A stretch of 64,000 bases of DNA from the NCBI GenBank assembly GCA_964404745.1, contig CAYOLG010000014.1:1-64000 (forward strand), given 5' to 3'. The notes under the pieces were generated by a model. That model was not told the DNA's origin and made no database searches. It saw only the letters and a list, made by a program, of their open reading frames with translations. The stretch is from Pelagisphaera sp964404745 (lineage in GTDB: Bacteria > Verrucomicrobiota > Verrucomicrobiia > Opitutales > Opitutaceae). The position numbers were made by a program, and so were the translations under genes. How positions within the stretch are numbered: position 1 is the stretch's first letter; every line of letters starts with the position of its first letter. Shown piece after piece: positions 32,169 through 41,432 of this stretch.

Positions 32169-32990
32169 TCAACTGCCAACATAGAAACAGTTCATCTGCT
32201 TCTCTTGGCCCACTGTAGTCAATGGTCCATGACCGCTGGCCAGCACGGTATCGTCGTCAAGCGAAAGAATTCGCTTCAATCCCTTCAGGCTATCCTCGTA
32301 TGACACATTAGGGCCGCCCATCGAACCAGCAAATACAGCATCGCCCACGATGGCGAAATCGCGACTCAATCCTTTCACGACAAAGGTCGCTCCACCACTG
32401 GTATGGCCCGTTGTATTGAACATTTCAACACTGAGGCATCCGGCATTTGATACATATCCTTCGTCAATCGCTTCCGCTTCAAAATCGACCGCGGGCTCCA
32501 AGCGGCTGATAACCGCCTTGACGCCTGTCTTCGACAAGATCTTTGCCGCCCCTTCTATATGGTCTCCATGCGAATGGGTGAGAAATAGGGTCTTAAGTTT
32601 CAAACCGAGAGCATCGATCTTCGCTAGCATGGGCTCGGGATCCGTTCCCGTATCAAAAGCGATAGCTTCCTTCGAATCGGCATCCCAAAGCAAAAAAGCA
32701 TTCACGTGCCAGTCATAAAACGGCGTGGCGATAAGCTCGAAACCTTCGATCGAGCCAGGTTGCTCAGGATACCAATCGCCACGACCGATCTTCAGCAAGG
32801 CATCGACATTCAGGTTGAGTTGCTGTCCCACCGCAGCAACCGCAGCCGCATCAAACTCCCCCCGCCGAATCTTCCGAATACCTTCCTCGGAAACGCCTGT
32901 CTTTTCAGCGAGATCCTCAGTCGTTATTTCCAAGCCTTTCTGGGCCTTGCCTATCACATCATTGAAATCGTCTTCTAACGGAAGTTTCAT
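32169..32990 (-). CDS. HTH domain fused to metallo-beta-lactamase-fold hydrolase
   Basis: The 273-residue protein has two parts. Residues 1-65 form an XRE-like helix-turn-helix (TEDLAEKTGVSEEGIRKIRR). From about residue 75 it is a metallo-beta-lactamase fold with the metal motif THSHGDH, later His in FNTTGHTSGG, Asp in AIVGDAVF and His in LASGHGPLTT. The second part resembles glyoxalase II and related thioester hydrolases. Joining a DNA-binding-type domain to such a hydrolase is uncommon; the HTH may be regulatory or only a scaffold. The substrate is unknown. It is convergent with the ABC-F gene. Confidence 0.85.
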   Translation of the reverse strand: MKLPLEDDFNDVIGKAQKGLEITTEDLAEKTGVSEEGIRKIRRGEFDAAAVAAVGQQLNLNVDALLKIGRGDWYPEQPGSIEGFELIATPFYDWHVNAFLLWDADSKEAIAFDTGTDPEPMLAKIDALGLKLKTLFLTHSHGDHIEGAAKILSKTGVKAVISRLEPAVDFEAEAIDEGYVSNAGCLSVEMFNTTGHTSGGATFVVKGLSRDFAIVGDAVFAGSMGGPNVSYEDSLKGLKRILSLDDDTVLASGHGPLTTVGQEKQMNCFYVGS

Positions 32991-33388
32991 TGGGCGTATC
33001 GTTCAACGAATCCCCGCCTAGTTGCGACCAAAAAGGTTTTCTTAAATCTGGCGATAGCTAAAGTAACGCTTAAAATAAGCAGCGAAGATCGGCTCCTTCC
33101 GACAGATGTATTTGATCACTTCAATCCGATATTCGACGCATACGGATCCTAATGGCCCTGATGAATACGCGGACGCCTAGTAGCGCAAAGCGGATTGGTA
33201 TCCGTCAACCTAACTAGATATCTTTTCTAAAAATGCGCTCAGAGGAAGTGGGCTTAAGTTCGTGTCATTTCAGTCGCCAGCGCGCCGCTTGTTAATAAAA
33301 CTGCAAGCGCGTGACAGACAGGTTACGGCAACCAATATCCCTTGCCAGTCCTTTTTCAGGCCCCTTCCCTCTTCGGCATACGGCCTAT
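32991..33388. other. Non-coding spacer upstream of a broken GNAT gene
   Basis: In these 398 bases I see no gene or clear RNA. The open frames are short and start without ribosome binding sites. Both flanking genes point away, so two promoters should be here; I cannot place them with confidence. Confidence 0.4.
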
Positions 33389-33910
33389 ATGAATCTGATA
33401 GAGATACGACTTCTCGGGTCCGAGGCGCTCGACAAGATCTACCATATCGATCGATCGGAAGAAATTCATCGACAGTACCAATTCTCGAACGGAGAACTTA
33501 GCTACACCAAGAAGGACCTATCCATTCCCCACGATCCCGATTTCTGGGATCGGCATTTCAACGAATGGACATCAGCCAACGACGACGGAGCCGCTTTTTT
33601 CGGAGCTCTAAACAACGAAGTTCTGGCCGGTTTCACCATTCTCAAATTAGATCTGAATCCGGGCGTCGCCCAAATCCTGGCCCTCTAAGTCGATCTGTAA
33701 CATCGCATGAGCGGGATAGCCAAATCCCTTTTTCTGGAAGCTCAAGACGCTGCAAGGACCAAAGGCTCACACAGTCTTTACGTTTCCGCTACTCCAACGG
33801 ACGTAGCCGTCGGTTTGTACCGTAATCAAGGATTCCAACCTACTCGAGAGCCGAATGCAAAGCTGCTCGAGAGGGAGCCGGAAAACATCCACATAGTGAA
33901 ACCGCTTTAG
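33389..33910 (+). pseudogene. GNAT acetyltransferase interrupted by two in-frame TAA codons
   Basis: From ATG 33389 the frame reads MNLIEIRLLGSEALDKIYHI to VAQILAL, meets TAA at 33686, runs VDL, meets TAA at 33698, and continues HRMSGIAKSLFLEAQDAARTK to the stop at 33910, all in one frame. The section after the stops holds the acetyl-CoA loop (SGIAKSLFLEA) and the last strands (YVSATPTDVAVGLYRNQGF), so both halves belong to one GNAT enzyme of about 173 residues. The stops hit just before the acetyl-CoA-binding loop, so the first half alone should be inactive. An internal ATG at 33707 would give a fragment without the N-terminal fold. Confidence 0.75.
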
Positions 33911-34227
33911 TTGGAGCCGGCTCGAATGGTAGGGCGGACTTTTACTTGTACCGGGCATCGTCCCACTTTGGCGGATTGGTTTCAACTTGAGTCACTCTCG
34001 CTGTAGGGAGCTTGCCTGCGAGCGAGCTTCTTGAAGCAAGAAATCGGCGTTCTTCGTTAAGTTGACGCGTATGCGCTTTGGCGGGACGAAGGCTGGCCTG
34101 TACATACTTTCTCTGCTTACAGGCAGGACGCCTGCGCTACTTCTTATGCGACATGCCAAAAAGAATTAGCAGGAGGACCGAGCTCAGCTACTCGGCTCCG
34201 GTCTAAACTGGTCCTCCCTAAGTTTTT
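33911..34227. other. Repeat-rich spacer after the broken GNAT gene
   Basis: These 317 bases hold a degenerate GTAGGGAGCTTGCCTGCGAG unit, the CAGGCAGGACGCCTGCGCTAC element (34120-34140) and a GAGGACCGAGCTC..CCTCCCTA palindrome near 34175-34218. No gene is visible. Confidence 0.6.
34120..34140. repeat. CAGGCA-type palindromic repeat, copy 1
   Basis: CAGGCAGGACGCCTGCGCTA followed by C is an imperfect palindrome (AGGC..GCCT) related to 37741-37761, 53486-53504 and 55077-55100. Confidence 0.6.
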
Positions 34228-37200
34228 CTACTTCGATTCTACGGTTTCAAAGGAATCAGATGCTTTAGGCAGGTCGCCCTTTACTTCGTAGCCGCGGTCG
34301 ACAGGGAAATCGTAGAGCTTGCAAAAGGCGACTCGGATATCCTCGAAAATAACGGTAATCACCGGGACTAATAGAAGTGTAATCAACGTCCCGAATACGA
34401 TGCCCCAACCTAACGAGACCGACATGGGTATAAGAAAGGCCGATTGGCTACTGGGATCGAACATGAGTGGCAGCAGTCCAAAGAAAGTCGTCAGCGATGT
34501 AAGTAAGATAGGGCGAAATCGCCGTACCCCTGCCAAGCGAACCGCATCGATAACCGCCATGCCTTTCCTTATTTGTTGGTTGATAAAATCCACCATGACT
34601 AGACTGTCATTCACCACAACACCTGACAAGGCCATCATTCCGAGTATTGAAAGCATCGATACGGTAGCGGTCGGGCTATTTCCGCGACCAAGAACATCCA
34701 AGAGAAGGAAATTCATGACCACATGGCCTAACAAAGCCCCGATCACTCCAAATGGTATCGCCGACATGACAATCAGCGGTTGAGCGTAGCTTTTGAAGGG
34801 TATCGCCAGCAGAACATAGATCGCCGCCAATACGAATGCGACGCCTCTGAGCATCTCTTTGTTGTTGTTAGCCTGTTCTCGAGCCCGCCCTTCCAGGCTG
34901 ATAGACATGCCCGCATACGGCGCGATCATCCCCGGCAAGACGTTCTCGACAATATCCGCTTCAATGGCATCCACATCCACGGAGGCCGCATCTGCATCCG
35001 CCGAAACCCGGATAATGCGATTGCGGTTGACTCTTTGGATTGAAGGCAACGCCCTTCCAGGCACCACTTGTGCCACTTCCTCGAATGGTACCTCTGTACC
35101 ATCTTGGGTACGGATCATCATGGTACGAAGGGCAGCTAGCGAACGCCTTTCCTCCTGCGGATAGCGAACCATGACATTCACATCATCGCGACCGCGCTGA
35201 ATTTTCTGGGCCTCGGCTCCAAAAAAGGCCTGTCTCACCTGCGATGCCAATTGCTGGGCAGTGACGCCTAGATTAGAAGCGGCAGGCTTCAACTCTAGTT
35301 CTAGCTCTTCGGTCGAACGCTCGAAGGAGTCCTCGATGTCATAGAGACCTTCGTAATTCGCCATCACCTTTTGCAACTCTCGCGACACCTCTTTCAAGTC
35401 GTCGATACTCGGACCTTGAAGCTGAATCGTAATCCCCGACCCGCTTCCGCGGCTAAAGGAAAAAGAGAATCGTTCCGCTTCTGGAATGGGAGGTACCTTA
35501 TCGCGCATTCCCAGAGTTATTTCCCTGCTAGCAATGGGCGCGCCGGTTTCCTCTGGCGGGCGCAATTCCATCACAACCTCGCCATTCTCAGGAACGCCGG
35601 CCTGTGGATCGCCTCCGCGACTAAACCCCCCGCTGAAGGGGTTGCCACCAGCAGTGGCGAAAATATCAGTAATAATCGGGGTTCCGTACTGCTCCTCCAA
35701 CTCCTTCTTGTACGCGAGGGCGGCCTTTTCGATATCGTCTATTTTGCTCCTTGTGACTTCAAAGGTCGTGCCCGCTGGCATCTGCAAACTAATCGTCACC
35801 TGATCTCGAGGGAGCCTAGGAAATGATGAGTAAGCTAGGCGATCGCCCGTTATCAGCCCGATGAATCCCAGCAAAATCGCGACAAAAAGAGCCGCCGCTC
35901 CGTAGCGGAATTTCAAGAAGAATGAGAGTACTGGCCTATAGTACTTGAGGATAAGGCTTTCCAATCCATTTGCGAAGAAAAGCTGGAAACGAACTAGAAG
36001 GTTTTGGTCATTCTCCTTCCTCCCTAGCCCCTTGCAATGAGAAAGGTGATTGGGCAGGATGAGTTTCGATTCGATCAGCGAAAAGAAGAGAACCGGTATG
36101 ACCACGATGGGTATCTGCTTAAAGATGTTGCCTCGAAAACCGGTCATCACCGTTAGCGGATAAAAGGCCACCATAGTCGTCAGCACGCCAAATATGACTG
36201 GTATTGCGACTTCCTGAGTTCCCTCGATCGCGGCCGTCAGTCGATCCGATCCACGCTGGTTGTGCTGATAAATGTTCTCCCCTGTTACAATGGCGTCGTC
36301 CACCACGATCCCCAGAACTAGGATGAAGGCGAAGAGCGTAATGAGATTCAGCGTGATTCCCATCAGCGGCAGCACGAAAAAGGCACCCGAAAATGCGATT
36401 GGGATGCCTAACGAAACCCAGAAAGCTAGCGTAGGGCGGAGAAACAACGACAATGTGACTATCACCAGGCAGAAGCCCATAAGGGCACTGTTCTGCAAGG
36501 TCATCAACCTGGACTTGATGCGCTCCGAATCGTCCTGCCAATAGGATAGATGGATCGCATCGGGCAATCGCTCCTGCTTAGATTTGATGTACTTCTTAAC
36601 CGTATCGCCGATATCGATGGCGCTTTGATCGCCGGTACGGAAAACATCCACAGCAATCGCTCGCTCCCCATTGTATCGAGCCTCGATTGGCATTTCGTCA
36701 AAACCATCTTGCACAATGGCGATATCCGCCAGCGTGATACGGGTTCCATCGGAAGTAGTCATCACTGGCACTTGGGCGAATTCCGCCTGCGTATAAGCTT
36801 GCTGCGATGTCCGCAACAGGATGTTTCCCCCGTCCGTCTTTATACTGCCCGCGGAAAGGTCTATCGAGTGGCTTCGAACGGCGCGAACGACTTGGTCGAA
36901 GGTCAAACCATACTCTTTGAGCGTGGCTTCGGGAACTTCGATGGCGATTTCATAGGGCCGCACCGCTTTGAGGGATGTCAGAGAAATATTCTCCAGATTC
37001 CCTAGCTCGTCACGGATCTGCTCGCCCAAGCGTTTCATATCCGTCTCGCTTAAATCGCCCGCTACAACGACGGTTATCACGCGCTCCTGGAATCCACGCA
37101 AATTGATCTGCGGGCGCTCAGCCTCAACGGGAAAATTTCGAATGGTATCCACCCGATTCTTAACCTCGTCCAAGGCCCGGTTAAGGTCGTAGTTATCGGA

Positions 37201-37491
37201 AATCAGCAACGACACAGAGCCGCTGTTGGAACTGGCTCGGGAGTCCATTTCCTCCAAACCTTCGAGATCGTACAGATTCTCTTCGAGACGCAGAACGATG
37301 GCTTCCTCGATTTCGGTCGGCGTGGAACCGCGGTACTGCACTTGAACTGTAATCGTTCGCGACGGATAGTCAGGAAACTCCTGAAGAATCATCTTGTTAA
37401 GGGCGGAATAAACGCCGGCGCAAACGATGGCCACCATCAGGATGTTCGCGGCGACCCCGTTCCTCGTAAACCAATCAACTAGCTTATGCAT
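34228..37491 (-). CDS. RND efflux permease, second of two tandem paralogs
   Basis: From ATG 37491 the 1087-residue protein begins MHKLVDWFTRNGVAANILMV, the same opening as its upstream paralog; a longer frame to 37542 has no parallel. The RND plan is complete: a first helix, a porter domain (VQYRGSTPTEIEEAIVLRLEE), helices 2-6 with proton-relay Asp pair in GIVVDDAIVTGEN, a second porter domain (GAEAQKIQRGRDDVNVMVR) and helices 7-12 with LSGVVVNDSLVMVDF. It would pump compounds out through the adaptor and outer-membrane factor upstream. It lies 386 bases downstream of the paralog, separated by repeats. The C-terminal tail ends SDSFETVESK. Confidence 0.93.
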   Translation of the reverse strand: MHKLVDWFTRNGVAANILMVAIVCAGVYSALNKMILQEFPDYPSRTITVQVQYRGSTPTEIEEAIVLRLEENLYDLEGLEEMDSRASSNSGSVSLLISDNYDLNRALDEVKNRVDTIRNFPVEAERPQINLRGFQERVITVVVAGDLSETDMKRLGEQIRDELGNLENISLTSLKAVRPYEIAIEVPEATLKEYGLTFDQVVRAVRSHSIDLSAGSIKTDGGNILLRTSQQAYTQAEFAQVPVMTTSDGTRITLADIAIVQDGFDEMPIEARYNGERAIAVDVFRTGDQSAIDIGDTVKKYIKSKQERLPDAIHLSYWQDDSERIKSRLMTLQNSALMGFCLVIVTLSLFLRPTLAFWVSLGIPIAFSGAFFVLPLMGITLNLITLFAFILVLGIVVDDAIVTGENIYQHNQRGSDRLTAAIEGTQEVAIPVIFGVLTTMVAFYPLTVMTGFRGNIFKQIPIVVIPVLFFSLIESKLILPNHLSHCKGLGRKENDQNLLVRFQLFFANGLESLILKYYRPVLSFFLKFRYGAAALFVAILLGFIGLITGDRLAYSSFPRLPRDQVTISLQMPAGTTFEVTRSKIDDIEKAALAYKKELEEQYGTPIITDIFATAGGNPFSGGFSRGGDPQAGVPENGEVVMELRPPEETGAPIASREITLGMRDKVPPIPEAERFSFSFSRGSGSGITIQLQGPSIDDLKEVSRELQKVMANYEGLYDIEDSFERSTEELELELKPAASNLGVTAQQLASQVRQAFFGAEAQKIQRGRDDVNVMVRYPQEERRSLAALRTMMIRTQDGTEVPFEEVAQVVPGRALPSIQRVNRNRIIRVSADADAASVDVDAIEADIVENVLPGMIAPYAGMSISLEGRAREQANNNKEMLRGVAFVLAAIYVLLAIPFKSYAQPLIVMSAIPFGVIGALLGHVVMNFLLLDVLGRGNSPTATVSMLSILGMMALSGVVVNDSLVMVDFINQQIRKGMAVIDAVRLAGVRRFRPILLTSLTTFFGLLPLMFDPSSQSAFLIPMSVSLGWGIVFGTLITLLLVPVITVIFEDIRVAFCKLYDFPVDRGYEVKGDLPKASDSFETVESK

Positions 37492-37877
37492 GTATGGGAA
37501 AAAGATTGAATAAATCGGCGAAAAGTCGGGAGCAGCGGACAATCGTCCAAATGAAAGAGACCTGCTCCCGGCAAGTCGCCGGTAACAACAACGCTCATTT
37601 TAAGGTGTCGGCTACGGCAGAGCGACACAAAATTTTCAAAAAAAATCGCGCTCGCCACGGTGCGACCAACTACGGCGGCGCAGGCCGAGTGCCAACCAGG
37701 GTAGGACAGTCATCTTGCCTGTGAACAGAAGAGGAATCGACAGGCAAGATGCCTGCGCCACTCTTCTAATTGGGCACGCCGAGATCGCCCGCTACCCATC
37801 GAACTTAAGTACTTTCGAAGGAGGGAACTAGCCCTTCAACTCCGCTCAGGCTTACACCGGCCCTCCCTAGCCTTATT
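37492..37877. other. Repeat-rich spacer between the two RND genes
   Basis: These 386 bases contain no gene. They hold an inverted pair of CAGGCA-type elements (37711-37722 with 37740-37761), degenerate GTAGCG-type pieces (CAACTACGGCGGCGCAGGCCGAG near 37670 and GAGATCGCCCGCTACCC near 37781) and a palindrome ending CCGGCCCTCCCTAG near 37868. The spacer may form strong RNA structure and could uncouple expression of the two pumps. Confidence 0.6.
37711..37761. repeat. CAGGCA-type palindromic repeat, copy 2, inverted pair
   Basis: CATCTTGCCTGT (37711-37722) is the exact reverse complement of ACAGGCAAGATG (37740-37751); the right unit continues CCTGCGCCAC. The inner unit CAGGCAAGATGCCTG is itself palindromic. 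Confidence 0.65.
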
Positions 37878-40800
37878 CTATTTCTTTCCGACCGATTCGA
37901 AGGAATCAGCCACATCGGCTAGCCCGCCGGTTTGCTCATAGCCGCGATCGACCGGTCGATCATACAATTTGCATAAGCCAACGCGGATGTCCTCGAAAAT
38001 CATCGTTATGGTGGGTACAAGCAAGAGCGTGATGCATGTGGCGAAAGCGATCCCCCACCCGAGGGATACCGCCATCGGAATCAGGAATGCCGATTGCGAA
38101 CTAGGGTCGAACATTAGTGGCAGCAACCCAAAGAAGGTGGTGAGCGAGGTCAGCAGAATGGGACGGAAACGGCGAACCCCTGCCAAACGGACGGCGTCGA
38201 ACACAGTCATGCCTTTCTTAATCTGGCGATTGATGAAATCCACCATCACCAGGCTGTCGTTCACCACGACCCCCGACAAAGCCATCATACCCAGTAGTGA
38301 GAGCATAGATACTGATGAGGTCGGGCTGTTTCCTCTTCCAAACACTTCAAGCAACAAGAAATTCATGATCACATGTCCCAACAAGGCTCCAATGATCCCA
38401 AATGGAATCGCCGACATGACTATGAATGGCTGCGTGTAGCTCTTGAATGGAATCGCCAAGAGCACATAGATAGCGGCAATGACGAAATATACCCCTTTCA
38501 ATAGCTCCGCATTATTCCGAGCTTGGTCCCTGGCTCGACCCTCTAGGCTAACAGCCATCCCCGAATAATTAGCGATCATCTCGGGAATCACGTTCTCATA
38601 TAGATCCAACTCAATCGCATCCACATCGACCGTTTGCGTATCCGCATCCGCGGATACGCGTATAATGCGATTACGATTTATTCGCTGAATAGACGGCAAA
38701 GCTCTGCCCGGAACAACTTGGGCCACTTCTTCAAACGGCACCTCCGTGCCGTTTGCCGTGCGTATCATCATGGTGCGCAAAGCGGCTAGCGATCTACGTT
38801 CATCCCGCGGGTAGCGAACCATGACATTGACGTCGTCCCGCCCTCTCTGGATCTTCTGGGCTTCCGCGCCGAAGAAGGCTTGTCGTACTTGCGAAGCGAG
38901 CTGCTGAGCAGTCACACCAAGGTTGGTGGCTGCTGGTTTGAGCTCCAGCTCCAATTCTTCGGTAGACCGTTCGAAGGAATCTTCGATATCGTACAAGCCT
39001 TCGTATCCAGCCATCACCTTTTGCAATTCCTGGGAAACTTCCTTCAGATCGTCGATACTCGGTCCTTGCAACTGAATGGTCATGGCTCCCCCGCCACCGC
39101 GAGCAAAGGAAAAGGAAAAACGTTCCGCTTCCGGTATAGGAGGGACACGGTCGCGCAGAGCCAAAGTGATTTCACGGCTTCCGATAGGCACACCGGTTTC
39201 CTCAGGTGGCAGCATTTCGACCACGAGTTCGCCATTTTCTGCGACGCCCGCTGGTGGTCCACGGCTCCCGCGAGGACCGCCACCACCAAAGGGGTTTCCT
39301 CCAGCCGTGGCGAAGACGTCAGTTATAATCGGCCTTCCATATTCCTCTTCGAGCTCCTTTTTATAAGCGAGAGCATGCTTTTCGATTTCGTCGATCTTGC
39401 TCTTGGTGACCTCGAAGGTCGTTCCTGCAGGCATTTGCAAGGCCACTTGCACCTGGTCGCGCGGTAGACGAGGAAAGGAACTGTAAGGAAGTCGATCGCC
39501 GGCAATGTAGCCTACGAATACGAGGAGAATGGCTATGAACAAAGCGGCTGCTCCATAGCGGAAATTAAGGCAAAACTCTAATGCTGGACGGTAGTATTTA
39601 AGAATCAATGACTCTAAGCCATTGGCGAAGAAGCGCTGGATTCTCACCAGCAGTTTGTTTTCGTCATCCGCTGTTCCCAGGTTTTTGCAATGCTTCAAGT
39701 GGGCCGGCAATATGAGCTTCGATTCAACAAGGGAGAAAAAGAGGACAGGCACGACCACAATCGGGATCATCTTGAAGAAATTGCCCCGAAGCCCGGTCAT
39801 CATAGCGATGGGAGCGAAAGCCACCATGGTGGTCAAAACGCCGAAAATAACGGGTATCGCCACTTCTTGCGTACCTTTGATCGCAGCGTCTAAAGGGCTC
39901 GCTCCCCGTTGCATATGCTGATAGACATTCTCCCCCGTGACGATGGCGTCGTCTACCACGATACCTAGAACGAGAATAAAGGCGAAGAGCGTGATCAGGT
40001 TTAGAGAGACGCCCATAATCGGGAGAAGGAAAAACGATCCTGAGAATGCAATCGGAATGCCCAACGAGACCCAGAACGCCAATGTGGGCCGGAGGAACAA
40101 AGAAAGGATTACGATAACCAGGCAAAATCCCATTATAGCGCTGTTTCTCAGAGTTAGAAGACGGGCTTTGATTCTTCCCGAATCGTCCTGCCAATAACCA
40201 AGGGTTATGCCATCGGGCAAACGCTCCTGCTTCTCGAGGATGTATTCTTTGACCGTATCTCCAATATCGATGGCGCTTTGGTCGCCGGTCCGAAAAACAT
40301 CCACCGCTATCGCCCGATTTCCATTAAAACGAGCCTCGATGGGCATTTCGTCGAATCCGTCTTGCACAATTGCTATATCCGCCAAGGTGATACGCGTTCC
40401 GTCAGAGGTAGTTAGTACGGGGACTTCAGCAAATTCAGCCTGTGTATAAGCCTGTTGGGAAGTCCGCAGAAGAATGTTGCCGCCATCGGTTTTGATGCTC
40501 CCGGCCGACAGATCTACTGAATGGCTCCGAACCGCCCGAACCACTTGATCGAAGGTCAGGCCATATTTTCTCAGCGTCGCCTCAGGTACTTCGATGGCGA
40601 TTTCATAGGGGCGTACTGCCTTCAACGCCGTCAGCGAAATGCTTTCCAAGCCCCCGAGTTCGTCCCGAATCTCCTCGCCGAGACGCTTCATTTCGAACTC
40701 GCTCAGATCCCCGGAAACCACCACCGTGATCACACGTTCCTGCAATCCGGCCAAAGAAATCTGCGGGCGCTCCGCTTCCATGGGGAAGGTGCGAATGGTG

Positions 40801-41144
40801 TCGACCCGATTTTTGACTTCGTCGAGAGCCCGATTGATATCGTAATTATCGGAAATCAGCAGGGACACTCTTCCGCTGCTCCCGGACGCCCGAGATTCCA
40901 TTTCCTCGAGGCCTTCCAAATCGAAAAGATTCTCTTCCAGCCGCAGAACAATGGCCTCCTCGATTTCGGTCGGCGTGGAACCGCGATACTGCACCTGCAC
41001 GGTGATCGTTCGGGATGGGTAATCCGGATACTCCTGCAGGATGATCTTATTGAGTCCGGAATAAATTCCAGCAGCTACAATCGACACCATCAATATGTTG
41101 GCAGCGACTGCATTTTTGGTGAACCATTCGATTAACTTGTGCAT
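37878..41144 (-). CDS. RND efflux permease, first of two tandem paralogs
   Basis: The 1088-residue protein begins MHKLIEWFTKNAVAANILMV and is very similar along its whole length to the permease 386 bases downstream, including the porter blocks and GIVVDDAIVTGENVYQH in helix 4 and LSGVVVNDSLVMVDFINR in helix 10. The lysine that AcrB uses in helix 10 is replaced by VND, as in a known RND subgroup. Differences from the paralog are scattered through the periplasmic loops (for instance GGGGPRGSRGPPAG versus a shorter GGFSRGG), where substrates bind. It lies 288 bases downstream of the adaptor gene and is most likely part of the same unit. Confidence 0.93.
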   Translation of the reverse strand: MHKLIEWFTKNAVAANILMVSIVAAGIYSGLNKIILQEYPDYPSRTITVQVQYRGSTPTEIEEAIVLRLEENLFDLEGLEEMESRASGSSGRVSLLISDNYDINRALDEVKNRVDTIRTFPMEAERPQISLAGLQERVITVVVSGDLSEFEMKRLGEEIRDELGGLESISLTALKAVRPYEIAIEVPEATLRKYGLTFDQVVRAVRSHSVDLSAGSIKTDGGNILLRTSQQAYTQAEFAEVPVLTTSDGTRITLADIAIVQDGFDEMPIEARFNGNRAIAVDVFRTGDQSAIDIGDTVKEYILEKQERLPDGITLGYWQDDSGRIKARLLTLRNSAIMGFCLVIVILSLFLRPTLAFWVSLGIPIAFSGSFFLLPIMGVSLNLITLFAFILVLGIVVDDAIVTGENVYQHMQRGASPLDAAIKGTQEVAIPVIFGVLTTMVAFAPIAMMTGLRGNFFKMIPIVVVPVLFFSLVESKLILPAHLKHCKNLGTADDENKLLVRIQRFFANGLESLILKYYRPALEFCLNFRYGAAALFIAILLVFVGYIAGDRLPYSSFPRLPRDQVQVALQMPAGTTFEVTKSKIDEIEKHALAYKKELEEEYGRPIITDVFATAGGNPFGGGGPRGSRGPPAGVAENGELVVEMLPPEETGVPIGSREITLALRDRVPPIPEAERFSFSFARGGGGAMTIQLQGPSIDDLKEVSQELQKVMAGYEGLYDIEDSFERSTEELELELKPAATNLGVTAQQLASQVRQAFFGAEAQKIQRGRDDVNVMVRYPRDERRSLAALRTMMIRTANGTEVPFEEVAQVVPGRALPSIQRINRNRIIRVSADADTQTVDVDAIELDLYENVIPEMIANYSGMAVSLEGRARDQARNNAELLKGVYFVIAAIYVLLAIPFKSYTQPFIVMSAIPFGIIGALLGHVIMNFLLLEVFGRGNSPTSSVSMLSLLGMMALSGVVVNDSLVMVDFINRQIKKGMTVFDAVRLAGVRRFRPILLTSLTTFFGLLPLMFDPSSQSAFLIPMAVSLGWGIAFATCITLLLVPTITMIFEDIRVGLCKLYDRPVDRGYEQTGGLADVADSFESVGKK

Positions 41145-41432
41145 GATGGACGTGGGTTGTTTCTTTGATCAGTCATGGGCGGAAAACGTTTGTCCGTTCG
41201 AAAGTCGACTCCATCAGGCAGGCAATGGGAACCGATTTAGCTCGGGCAATCAATACGAGTTGTATATTCTAAAAAGACGTTCTGTTGAGATTCTGCAGGC
41301 ATTCCTATCAGCAGTTATTGAAGCAAACTAGATGGGTCTATCAGCAAAACCTAACACCAATTTCGCGGTTTCTCATGTTTGATAGCCATAAAAAGTGACC
41401 GTAATATCAATATAAATGAATAGCGTCCAACT

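Noticed and set aside
34228..41144. The two RND genes as an assembly duplication
   Set aside because: They differ by many substitutions and by loop insertions along the whole length, so they are true paralogs.
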